NCBI RefSeq assembly: GCF_030409505.1
Contig: NZ_JAUFPZ010000002.1
Coordinates: forward strand, 1 to 64,000
From: Zunongwangia endophytica
Lineage (GTDB): Bacteria; Bacteroidota; Bacteroidia; Flavobacteriales; Flavobacteriaceae
Direction: 5' to 3'
DNA length: 64,000 nt
Shown here: in pieces, positions 1 through 8,402 of the stretch
Layout of the letters: each line of letters begins with the position of its first letter
How positions within the stretch are numbered: the first letter of the stretch is position 1
Program-made: the position numbers and the translations under genes
Notes under the pieces: generated by a model
Told to the model about the DNA's origin: nothing
Databases searched by the model: none
What the model saw: only the letters and a program-made list of their open reading frames with translations

Positions 1-741
1 CCATCTATTTTGCTGGTTGTTGTATCTATTTCTGCATATCCATGTGATGTTCCTACAATTAATTTACCGCTGAATAGTGTGAAGGATGTTAATTCTTCCT
101 CTTGTTCTATAGTTGTTAATATATTTTTATTTGGATCGAAGCTTGAAACACTATGGGTTCCTAAAATCCAAAATAATTTGTTAGAAGAATCGTACAATAT
201 CTCTAAAACTTCATCACCGATATCTCCTTTCCATCCCGCTCCATCTTTTGAAAGAAGTTGTAATATTTTACCATCGCTGATTAAAAACTCGAAGTTATCG
301 CTACCAGCAAAAAGTTTCGCTTGGGTAAGATCATGAGTTATATATAGATCGCCCGCCCAAGCATTGCTAAATACTGATTTATCATCTAAATACACAAACT
401 GATTTTTATATACCAAAAAGCTACTTATTTTTTTATTTGTAAGAGGTCTATAAGTTTTATCTTTAACTAGCGTGCCGGGGTATAAAAATTGTCCATCATG
501 GGTGCGTAAAATACCATCACTAGAAAGTAATTGTATCACCCCATTCCTGTCCATATAAGCTTCAGAAATCTTTTGATCATCTGCGGAATTATATTTTATA
601 CTATAATCTTGCTGGTAGGGGGTGTCTTTATAAGCTGAAACATTAACTACTTGATCTGGTTTTGTTTTGTTAATAGAATCACCACAGGATAAAAGAAGTA
701 TAGAAGAAATATAAAAGATAATATGATTTATTTTTTTTCAT
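1..741 (-). CDS. Lipoprotein with propeller-like repeats; 3' end beyond window, frameshift at start
   Basis: Reading the minus strand from about 735 to the left edge gives one long open frame with a lipoprotein signal (lipobox LLLSC followed by GD), then short repeats such as LLSSDGILRTHDGQFLYPG and LQLLSKDGAGWKGDIGDE that look like beta-propeller blades. The only nearby ATG (739-741) is followed by a run of eight A (T8 at 731-738 on the plus strand), which puts it out of frame with the lipobox. Seven A would give a normal MKKINHIIF signal start. This is either a sequencing indel or a slippage-prone tract. The gene runs off the window. Function is not recognised; it may be an outer-membrane-anchored or periplasmic surface protein. 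The frame is well supported, the family weakly so. Confidence 0.55.
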
Positions 742-1260
742 AGGGGTCATAATTTATAGTACATACTTGAATCGAATTATCTATCAACAATCAAATATTG
801 CAACGTCTGCAAACAAATTAACTAATTTAAAAAGTGTACTGCCACTTATATTTTATATGGTTTGCATAGAATTTTGACTAAAATTCATGATTTTTAAATT
901 CAGGGTGAACTAATTATAAAAGTGTATTCTATTTTTTGATTGTTACCAGAATGATTTCTAGATATTGAATTCTATTCTTGAACTCTCTGCGCGATCTAAT
1001 GTTTTTTTTATTTTAGATTCGGGGCATTTTGAGAATTCAAAATCATTTTGTGGTGATCATAATTATAGTGATTTTAGTCCCTTGGGTAGTATTCTATGTA
1101 GACCAGTCAAAATAAATGTAGTGTAAGTGCTAAGCTGACCATTATATTTGTATTGAAGTAGATAGATGAATTTAGATTCAGAAATATCTAAGTTTAGATT
1201 TACTATAAGCATTAGGGATACTTCACTTCAAAAAATAGAAAATCTAATTTTTTCAAAATA
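742..1260. other. Intergenic region, no gene seen
   Basis: AT-rich stretch of about 520 bases between two divergently read damaged genes. No recognisable protein, RNA gene or strong hairpin was found. It should hold the promoters of both flanking genes, but no convincing -33/-7 pair stood out. Confidence 0.5.
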
Positions 1261-2225
1261 ATGACCATATTAAAAATAAAAATTCTGGGCGTAGAGCATT
1301 TATAACTCGTTCAGGATTAGCTTTAGCTTCTTTTCCATTTTTATCTAAATCTTGCCAAAATTCATCTAAAGAGCCTAAAGAAGAATCAAGTGAAACTTCT
1401 TTTGAATTTGCTTTTTTAACGGATATTCATATCAAACCTGAAATGAATGCTCCTAAAGGTTTTCAAATGGCCATAAACAAAGTAAACGAGTTAAATCCAG
1501 ACTTTGTTTTAACCGGAGGAGACTTGGTTTACGATGTTATGCGTGGAGATCATAAGAAGAGCGAATCACTTTTTGATTTATATAAACAATTGATTCAGGG
1601 ATTTAAAATGCCAGTATATAATTGTATAGGAAATCATGATTTGTTTGGTATATATGAAGAAGAAAGTCCTGAAGATGAGAACCACCCAGATTATAAATAT
1701 GGAATGTGGGAAAGACATTTTGGAGATTCTTATTATTCTTTTGATCACAAAGGATGGCACTTTGTTACGTTAAATTCTTTAGACGTGACCCATGATAAAA
1801 AATATAAAGGGTTTTTTAACCAAGATCAGTTAGAATGGTTAAAAGAGGATCTCAAAAAAGTCAATAATTCTACCCCTATTGTGATTACCACCCATATACC
1901 TATGATTTGTACATATTCCCAATTGAACGGAGAGGGAGGTAGTCGTACAGTTGCTAATGCTTTTGAAGTATTTATAATATTAGAAGCTTATAATTTGAAA
2001 TTAGTATTACAAGGACATATTCATTGGAAGGAATACGGAGATGTGAATGATAGATTCCAATTCTTAACTGGAGGTTCTATAGCAGGAAATGGTTGGAAAG
2101 GCCGCAGACATAATACCAAAGAGGGCTTTGTGAAAATAAAGGTAGAAAGCGAGGATTTTTCGTGGGAATATGTTGATCACGGTTGGGAAGATGAACGGCT
2201 TAAAGCAGAGAACCGTGCAATATGA
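1261..2225 (+). CDS. Calcineurin-like metallophosphoesterase, Tat-like lipoprotein signal, N-terminal frameshift
   Basis: A hydrolase of the metallophosphoesterase superfamily, expected to cleave phosphomono- or diesters outside the cytoplasm. The metal-binding blocks appear in order: TDIH (near residue 55), GGDLVYD, GNHD, THIPM and GHIHW. The open frame extends upstream of the first in-frame ATG (1443) and encodes SGRRAFITRSGLALASFPF then LSKSC, a twin-arginine-like motif plus lipobox, so the mature start cannot be 1443. No start codon lies in that frame after the stop at 1245. The ATG at 1261 is one base out of frame; one extra A in the A-runs at 1272-1282 would join them. Substrate unknown. 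The catalytic core is complete, so I favour a sequence error over a dead gene. Confidence 0.75.
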
Positions 2226-2286
2226 GATGCAATGACAATTTAAAAGTAAGAACCTAGTTTTGAAATACGTATCTCTTAAATAGATG

Positions 2287-3134
2287 TTATCTGAAGTTTT
2301 TTCTATACTCTGTAGGGGTTACACCCATACTTACCTTAAAATAGTGGTTAAAATTAGCTAGATTATTATAGCCACTTTCGTAACAAATTTCAGTGATTTG
2401 CTTATCTGTTTTAGCTAAAAGTTTGGCCGCCATTCCTACTCGTACATTTTTAACATATTCCATAAATGTAATACCTGTTTTTTCTTGAAGAACCTACAGA
2501 AAGAACTTGGAGCCATATTTAGTACAGAGGATGCTTCTTCCAGATTAATACCTTCCTGAATATTTAAAAACACGTACTCATAAACTTTATTGATTTTTTC
2601 AATATTTTTTGAGAATACAGAAGATTGATTCAAAGGATTCGATAATTTTTTTCGGTCTTTAATCTTTAATAAGAGATTAAAAATCCTCAATAATCCTATA
2701 TAATATTCCAAGCCTTCACTTTGGGAAAGTCCTATTAAGATTTCACGTATTTCATAATCATTTTCGACTTTAAAATGAATACCTCGACTCGCTTGTTTGA
2801 TTAAGAGAAGAATATTTTGGAGTTCTGGCATTTTGAAATACTCATTTAATAATAATTCTTCTGAAAAATGAGTCACTATGCAATTAGGCTCTTCATTTTT
2901 TTCTCTATCTAGAAGTTCCCAACAATGTGGCAACTCAGCACCTAACAACACTAGATCTCCTTTTTCAAAATTAGAAATGTTATCGCCAACAATTCTTCTG
3001 CCTGTCCCAGATGCTATATAATTTAGTTCAATGTTTTTATGAGAGTGTATTATAGTTTCGCCAGAAAGCGCAATTTCTCTGGTAATAAATGAGTGGTTAT
3101 TTGGGATATATATTTTGTCAAAAATAAATTCCAT
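2287..3134 (-). CDS. AraC-family transcriptional regulator, frameshifted before the second HTH
   Basis: A cytoplasmic DNA-binding regulator with an N-terminal cupin-like sensor (ALSGETIIHSHKNIELNY) and a C-terminal pair of helix-turn-helix motifs. The first frame reads to CRFFKKKQ and then closes at 2436. The adjacent frame continues with TGITFMEYVKNVR, MAAKLLAKTDKQITEIC and GYNNLANFNHYFK, ending at 2287: a complete AraC tail. The break is at the six-T run 2478-2483 (A6 on the coding strand); seven A would restore FFKKKTGITF. The start is placed at ATG 3134 rather than an upstream TTG at 3161. Convergent with the metallophosphoesterase. Its target is unknown. Confidence 0.8.
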
Positions 3135-3641
3135 GTGCTGTAATATTAACTCTTGGTTCAATATTACATATAAAATTTATCCCTAATGGTTAAGATTCTA
3201 TGAGATAATCGTAAAATAATTGTATTAATCTTATTCGCTTTTATATTCTTTTGCTCTTGAAAGAGAGGGTGAGATCTAGGCTAATATTCCATTATTCGGA
3301 GTTTAAATTTTTGAAAGCAATACGGCTTGGAATTAATTTTCAGCTATAAATTATTTTAAATTATCTAGTTATAGGTATTCAACTTATTTAAGTGAGAAAA
3401 TTGAAGCTTATCTCTTTTATAAAGATTATTTGAATTCGTTGTTAAGGTAAGGTGTTACGCTAGCTTTTAGAATTATTCCTTAAATAACCTTATGGTAATT
3501 AATTTATCACAAAATAGTAATGTACAATTGAAGCCCGTTTATCCTAAAGACAGTAATATGTTTAAAATCTTTTCATCAGAATAAAACGGTTTTTAAACAA
3601 ATAGAATAGAGGTATTAAATTTCAATAAAATAGTATTTAAA
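3135..3641. other. Intergenic region, no gene seen
   Basis: About 500 AT-rich bases between the AraC gene and the purple-acid-phosphatase-like gene, read divergently. No coding frame, RNA gene or strong inverted repeat was recognised. Confidence 0.5.
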
Positions 3642-5030
3642 ATGCAAAAATGTCTACAAGCATTATCAGTGGTGATATTGCTTAATTTTACACTACATGC
3701 ACAACATAAGCACTCAGATAGCTTAACCCATCATCATTCACATTACACAGAACATGTTGAAACGCCGGCTCACAAATTAATATTTCCTTCAAGCACTCCA
3801 GATCGTATTATATCTAATCTTACAGAAGATCAAGCACATACCTTTGCTGTGAATTGGCGTACAGATCAGCAGGTTTTAAATGGGGTAGTAGAAGTAGCGC
3901 TAGCAACTGATGGCCCGAGTTTTTACTAGATGGTGTTCGTAGAATAGATGCCATATCAGAGAAAATTGAAAATCAAAATAGAAATGAAGCGCTGGTTAAA
4001 GCTACTTACCATTCTGCTTTGGTTACAGATTTATTGCCAAATACGACCTATGTATATAGAGTAGGTAATGGCGAAAAAAATGATGACTATTGGAGCGAAT
4101 GGTTTCAAATTAAAACCGCTAAAACAGGGAGCGAAGAGCCCTTTAGCTTTATTTATTTTGGAGATGCTCAAAACAATATAAAGTCATTATGGTCTAGAGT
4201 TATACGCAGTTCATATCGTAAATTTCCAAAAGTTGATTTTATGCTTCATGCAGGAGATTTGATTAATGACCGAGACTCTAATCTAGAATGGGAGAATGGT
4301 TTTATGCAGGTAGCTTTATTCATGCCACAGTACCTAGTGTAATGACTCCAGGTAACCATGAATACAGGGATGGTGTTTTAACTTCTCTTTGGAAACCTCA
4401 ATTTACACTTCCTGAAAATGGACCTACAGAGGATTTGAAAGAAACCTGCTTTTCTATCGATTATCAGGATATGAAATTGATTTCGATAGATAGTGAAGCT
4501 TTTGATGAAAGTATGGAATCAAGAAATGCACAAATAGAATGGTTGGAATCTGTATTAAAGTCAAATACAAAAAAATGGATAACTATTTTTACACATTATC
4601 CGTATATTCAACTGCTGAAGGGCGTGATAATTGGGAACTACGAGAAGCTATAAAACCACTTATAGATAAATACAAAGTAGATTTGGTATTACAAGGGCAT
4701 GATCATACATATGCAAGAGGTTTTCCTGAAAATAAGGGTAAAGGGCTAACAGTTGTGAAAGATATAGGTACTGTGTATGCAGTATCGGTAAGTGGACCAA
4801 AAATGTATGAATCAAAAGACCAAAACTGGATGGTGAGAAGAGGAGAATATACTCAACTTTTTCAGATTATTACGGTTGCAGAGAATTCGATTAGTTATGG
4901 AGCATATACTCCAATAGGTACACTTTACGATTCCTTTAAAATCATCAAAAAAAATGGTAAAAAGAAATTGATAAATATGATGCCAAAAACTCCTACAAGA
5001 TTAAAAGAAGATTTTGTGAAGCCAGATTAA
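3642..5030 (+). pseudogene. Purple-acid-phosphatase-like metallophosphoesterase with three frameshifts
   Basis: Read across three frame changes, this is a secreted phosphoesterase. It has a signal peptide (ending LHAQ), an N-terminal fibronectin-like domain (TPDRIISNL, FAVNWRTDQQ, TTYVYRVGN), then metallophosphatase motifs GDAQ, HAGDL, PGNHEY, THYP and GHDHTYARG. The breaks lie at 3920-3924 (T5; T6 restores FLLDGVRRIDA), 4290-4292 (GGG; GGGG restores EWGEWFYAG) and 4602 (one G missing; restores THYPVYSTAEGRDNW). Every break is explained by one lost base and all catalytic blocks survive. It may therefore be an intact gene with sequence errors rather than a true pseudogene. It lies just before a glycerophosphodiesterase, so phosphoester scavenging is a plausible shared theme. 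Confidence 0.75.
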
Positions 5031-5041
5031 GTATTCCCGCG

Positions 5042-5084
5042 AGCTATGAAAATATAAATACTTCTAGTTCATATTTTCATAGCT
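5042..5084. repeat. 14-bp inverted repeat, likely hairpin
   Basis: AGCTATGAAAATAT (5042-5055) and ATATTTTCATAGCT (5071-5084) are perfect inverted copies around a 15-nt loop, just after the phosphoesterase stop. There is no T-run directly after it, so it may be a weak terminator or a transcript-end stabiliser. Confidence 0.6.
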
Positions 5085-5156
5085 TGAATACAAAAATAAA
5101 AACAGTAATCAAAAAGCAACTTTCAATAATCAGTAGTAAAGTAAATCAAGTAAGTT

Positions 5157-6017
5157 ATGAAGATTTTTAAGCTGGTAATAGTAGGGATATTCTCCTTTTT
5201 TATTTCTTGTGCAGCACCCAAAATTTCTAGTAATCTCAAAGACACTATAGAAGTTTTTAACGATGCTAATTCAAAAATGATTTTGGTGGCTGCCCATAGG
5301 GGAGCACATTTAAATAATTTTGAAAATTCTATAGCATCCACAAAAAAAGCTATCCAAATTGGCGTAGATATCATAGAAGTAGACTTACGAACCACTAAAG
5401 ATGGACATTTAGTTTTAATGCACGATTCTAAAATAGATCGAACCACTACTGGTAATGGGGAAGTAGAGGAGATGACTTTAGCAGAAATTCGTCAATATCA
5501 CTTAAAATCATCTTCTGGAAAAATAAGTGAGGAGTCTGTACCTACTTTCGAGGAGTTCTTAAAGATAACTAAGGGTAAAATTATGGTCGATCTAGATATG
5601 AAAACTGATAATGTGGAAGGAATTCTTACTAATGTAGCGAAAAATGCTATTGATAATGAAGTTTTATATTTTGATAATGATTATAATCAATTAAATAAAA
5701 TTCAAAACTTAAAAAAATCAGCACAATTGATGCCTCGTGCATATTCATATCAGATGGCAGATTCGGCAATTACTCGGTTTAAGCCCGCTGTAATTCATAT
5801 AGATGATAAATTTTATACTAGTAAAGTGGTAGAATTAATTAAAAATAATAATGCCAAAATTTGGATAAACACTTTAGGGAAATTTGATTCTGAAATTCGA
5901 GAAGGAGAGATAGAAAATGTAATGAAAAAAATACTTAAGAACGGAGCCAATATTATACAGACCGATGAACCTGAAAAATTATTGGAGTTTTTAAAATCTA
6001 AGAATCTACATAATTAG
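5157..6017 (+). CDS. Glycerophosphodiester phosphodiesterase lipoprotein
   Basis: Hydrolyses glycerophosphodiesters to sn-glycerol 3-phosphate and an alcohol; here it is probably anchored outside the cytoplasm. The N-terminus is a lipoprotein signal (FFISC, Cys at residue 18). The GDPD TIM-barrel follows, with its catalytic pattern visible: HRG at residues 47-49, E74 and D76 in IIEVDLR, and LMHD with H89. Further barrel strands include MVDLDMK and IIQTDEP. At 286 residues it is close to family size and intact, unlike its upstream neighbours. It ends at a strong terminator. Position after two phosphoesterases and before a SusCD locus suggests a role in organophosphate use, which is an inference. 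Confidence 0.88.
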   Translation: MKIFKLVIVGIFSFFISCAAPKISSNLKDTIEVFNDANSKMILVAAHRGAHLNNFENSIASTKKAIQIGVDIIEVDLRTTKDGHLVLMHDSKIDRTTTGNGEVEEMTLAEIRQYHLKSSSGKISEESVPTFEEFLKITKGKIMVDLDMKTDNVEGILTNVAKNAIDNEVLYFDNDYNQLNKIQNLKKSAQLMPRAYSYQMADSAITRFKPAVIHIDDKFYTSKVVELIKNNNAKIWINTLGKFDSEIREGEIENVMKKILKNGANIIQTDEPEKLLEFLKSKNLHN

Positions 6018-6043
6018 ACTAATTTTTTATAATTTGAGTTATA

Positions 6044-6081
6044 GTTTATAAAGGGTACTAGTATCCTTTATAAACTTTTCT
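6044..6081 (+). terminator. Rho-independent terminator
   Basis: A 15-bp stem: 6044-6058 pairs with 6061-6075 with one G-T wobble and a two-base loop. It is followed by a T-rich tract (TTTTCTTTTTTT). It closes the glycerophosphodiesterase transcript and separates it from the sigma factor gene. Confidence 0.85.
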
Positions 6082-6423
6082 TTTTTTATACGAAATCATT
6101 TTTTGAATTATTCTGCAATAACTTTTTATAGACTTCATGTCTTTGATGATCTTTCAAAATCATTCTTCTTTTATAATTTTTTAAAATTTAATGCATTATG
6201 TAGGATAACTGTTGTTCTAAAAATGGAGAAATTTAGTGGTGTACTATAATATATGATTTAGATCAATTTTTAGATATGTATTAGTTTTAGCGCAGAGAAT
6301 TCCTAATTCAAAATCTAAAAACTGTTCTATTATTAATTTACTAAAATCATCACAGCATTAAATTCTTGTAAACAAAATAGCTATTTTTGTTAAAAATATT
6401 GTTTTTGTACAAAACAACGTTTC
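6082..6423. other. Intergenic region upstream of ECF sigma gene
   Basis: About 340 AT-rich bases with no coding signal. It contains a candidate -7 element for the sigma gene (listed separately) and nothing else that could be recognised. Confidence 0.5.
6382..6389 (+). promoter_or_regulatory. Candidate Bacteroidota -7 element (sigma gene)
   Basis: TATTTTTG matches the TAnnTTTG -7 consensus and lies 34 bases before the ATG at 6424. No clear -33 TTTG is seen at the expected distance. Confidence 0.35.
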
Positions 6424-6978
6424 ATGGATGATGAATTACTTAAAACACTAAAAGAAGGAGACAAGCGAGCATTAACAGCTTTATATAATAAGTATTGGAA
6501 AATGTTATATATATCTTCTTTTAATCTTCTAAATAAAAGAGAGACTTGTGAAGAAATTATTCAAGACGTGTTCATTGATCTATGGAATAACCGATCTAAG
6601 GTTGAGATTAGAGTTTCATTAAAAAGTTATCTCTTTGCATGCGTGAGATATAAAGTATTTTCAGAATTTAGGAAGAGTAAAACTTTGCACGTTGAGTTAT
6701 TTGAAAATATAGACTCTAGATTACAACAAGTTACTCCCGAATCTAAGATTATTCACGAGGAATTAAAAGAACATATAAAAGTCGTAGTAAATAATCTTCC
6801 TGAAAAATGCCAAAACGTATATAAACTGAGTAGATATGAGCAACTGACTCATAAGGAGATTTCAGAAAAGTTAGGTGTTTCAACTAAAACAGTAGAAAAT
6901 CACATTACAATAGCTCTTAAAATTCTTCGCTCATCTCTTGGGGATATATACTTTATAGTACTACTTTTTCATCTATAA
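6424..6978 (+). CDS. ECF-type RNA polymerase sigma factor (FecI-like), locus 1
   Basis: A 184-residue extracytoplasmic-function sigma factor expected to direct transcription of the adjacent susCD genes. Sigma region 2 is seen in ALTALYNKYWKMLYISSFNLL and EEIIQDVFIDLWNNR; region 4 in LPEKCQNVYKLSRYE and EISEKLGVSTKTVENHI. It lies 174 bases before fecR on the same strand. This matches the usual Bacteroidota arrangement, in which the anti-sigma FecR holds the sigma until the STN domain of SusC signals substrate. Intact. Confidence 0.92.
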   Translation: MDDELLKTLKEGDKRALTALYNKYWKMLYISSFNLLNKRETCEEIIQDVFIDLWNNRSKVEIRVSLKSYLFACVRYKVFSEFRKSKTLHVELFENIDSRLQQVTPESKIIHEELKEHIKVVVNNLPEKCQNVYKLSRYEQLTHKEISEKLGVSTKTVENHITIALKILRSSLGDIYFIVLLFHL

Positions 6979-7094
6979 AAGTCTATTATTAAACCTTTGT
7001 TATTGGTTGATGTTAGTGTTTTAAATGTTAATTATTGAATGTTATTTTTATTAAATTATGTTAAATTTAATAAAAATATTAAAATCTATTAGGG

Positions 7095-7120
7095 GGGTAG
7101 TTAGTCTTTATGACACTATA
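7095..7120 (+). promoter_or_regulatory. Candidate ECF promoter upstream of fecR, locus 1
   Basis: GGGTAG (7095-7100), part of a six-G run, is followed by TGACACTATA (7111-7120). It lies 52-58 bases before the fecR start. The other fecR in this window has GGGTAG at a similar distance with a CGTCATTAA block downstream, so it may be the element read by the cognate sigma factors. The spacing differs between the two copies, so this is tentative. Confidence 0.35.
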
Positions 7121-7152
7121 CTTAGAGAAACTTAAATTAGATTTTAAAAATA

Positions 7153-8298
7153 TTGGAGATTAATAATACAAAGTTCCAAAAACTCATAGAACAATATCTA
7201 AGCGGTGATATTAATAGTGAAGAGCTTCAGCAGCTTATAAATTATTATGAAAGTTTTCAGAAAGACGATGTTTGGATTGATAAAATGGGTGAGGAGAAGG
7301 AACTTAAAAGTAAAATGCTTATTTCTATTCTCCAATCATTGGAATATGAACCGGAGACAAAGACAATACCGCTTTATACGAAAAGTTTCTTTAAATATGC
7401 TATAGCTGCCAGTATAGCATTTTTTGCAGCAATTAACTTTTACTATTATAATCAAAAAAATGAGATTGACTTAGTTGGGGACTCTAATGTGCAAATAGGG
7501 GGTGATAAAGCAACTCTAATCCTTGCAAATGGTTGTAGTGTTAATTTAGGAAATGGAAAAGAGTATCATTCAGCATCGGTTTATAGTGATGGGAAGAAGC
7601 TAATCTATCACGGTGAAAAAGACAATCAGGCTTCAAAGGTTTCATATAATTATTTAAGTGTTCCTATAGGAGGAGAGTTTTTTGTTGAATTAGCCGATGG
7701 TACGGAGGTTTGGTTAAATTCAGATTCAAAAATTGCCTTTCCAGAAAATTTCGAAGACGGAGAAAAAAGAGAAGTAGAATTGATTTATGGGGAAGCATAT
7801 TTTAAAGTCTCTCCAAGCTCAGAACATAAAGGATCAAGATTTGTCTTGAAAACGGGCGAACAGGATATCGAGGTTTTGGGAACCCAATTCAATGTAAAAG
7901 CTTATAAAGAAGATACTAATATCTATACAACTTTAGTCGAGGGTGTTGTAAAATTGAATAGTACCGATAGCCAAAGTAAAAATTTAGTTCCTGGGGAACA
8001 GGCAATCTTCAGCAAACAAAATAAGGATCTAATTATTTCGCCCGTCGAAATATCTTATGAAGTTTCTTGGAAAGAAGGTGTATTCAAGTTCAAATATAAA
8101 AACCTAGAGCAAATTATGACCGTATTATCACGATGGTATAACGTTCAGGTTATTTATGAGGATGAAAATTTGAAGGAAGTAAAATTTAATGGACAACTTC
8201 GAAAAGACCAAGAGTTAAAAGATATCTTAGAATTGTTTAAAAACACAAATTTTATAACGAATTATGAAGTAAAAAATAACGTAGTTATACTGAAATAA
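7153..8298 (+). CDS. FecR-family anti-sigma factor, locus 1
   Basis: An inner-membrane anti-sigma factor of 381 residues. It has a cytoplasmic N-terminus (FQKLIEQYLSGDINSEELQQL), one membrane span near residues 77-97, a periplasmic FecR domain (VPIGGEFFVELADGTEVWLNS, EVELIYGEAYFKV, IEVLGTQFNV) and the C-terminal DUF4974-type domain (FKYKNLEQIMTVLSRWYNV). The start is TTG at 7153; an in-frame stop at 7138-7140 leaves no ATG upstream. It sits between its sigma factor and SusC and is expected to sense SusC through the STN domain. Confidence 0.9.
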   Translation: MEINNTKFQKLIEQYLSGDINSEELQQLINYYESFQKDDVWIDKMGEEKELKSKMLISILQSLEYEPETKTIPLYTKSFFKYAIAASIAFFAAINFYYYNQKNEIDLVGDSNVQIGGDKATLILANGCSVNLGNGKEYHSASVYSDGKKLIYHGEKDNQASKVSYNYLSVPIGGEFFVELADGTEVWLNSDSKIAFPENFEDGEKREVELIYGEAYFKVSPSSEHKGSRFVLKTGEQDIEVLGTQFNVKAYKEDTNIYTTLVEGVVKLNSTDSQSKNLVPGEQAIFSKQNKDLIISPVEISYEVSWKEGVFKFKYKNLEQIMTVLSRWYNVQVIYEDENLKEVKFNGQLRKDQELKDILELFKNTNFITNYEVKNNVVILK

Positions 8299-8310
8299 CA
8301 TAATAAAAAA

Positions 8311-8351
8311 GGGAGTAAAGCCTGCACTCGCCAAAGTTGATGCTTTCTCCC
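8311..8351 (+). promoter_or_regulatory. Hairpin between fecR and susC, locus 1
   Basis: GGGAGTAAAGC (8311-8321) can pair with GCTTTCTCCC (8342-8351) with one bulged base around a 20-nt loop. Only short T-runs follow. A hairpin in the same position exists in locus 2, so it probably acts as a partial terminator or processing site that separates low fecR from high susC expression. Confidence 0.55.
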
Positions 8352-8402
8352 TTCAATTAATAACCAGTTAAATATATTAACTAATTAACACCCTCTAAAT
8401 TT

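Noticed and set aside
10..336. Open plus-strand frame of 108 codons at the left edge
   Set aside because: It is the antisense shadow of the lipoprotein, whose minus frame has a lipobox and is open across the whole region.
1443..1445. ATG at 1443 as start of the metallophosphoesterase
   Set aside because: The essential TDIH metal-binding motif and the signal sequence are encoded upstream in the same frame.
5042..5084. 14-bp inverted repeat as a mobile-element end or attachment site
   Set aside because: No transposase, integrase or target duplication is nearby; a transcript-end hairpin is the simpler reading.
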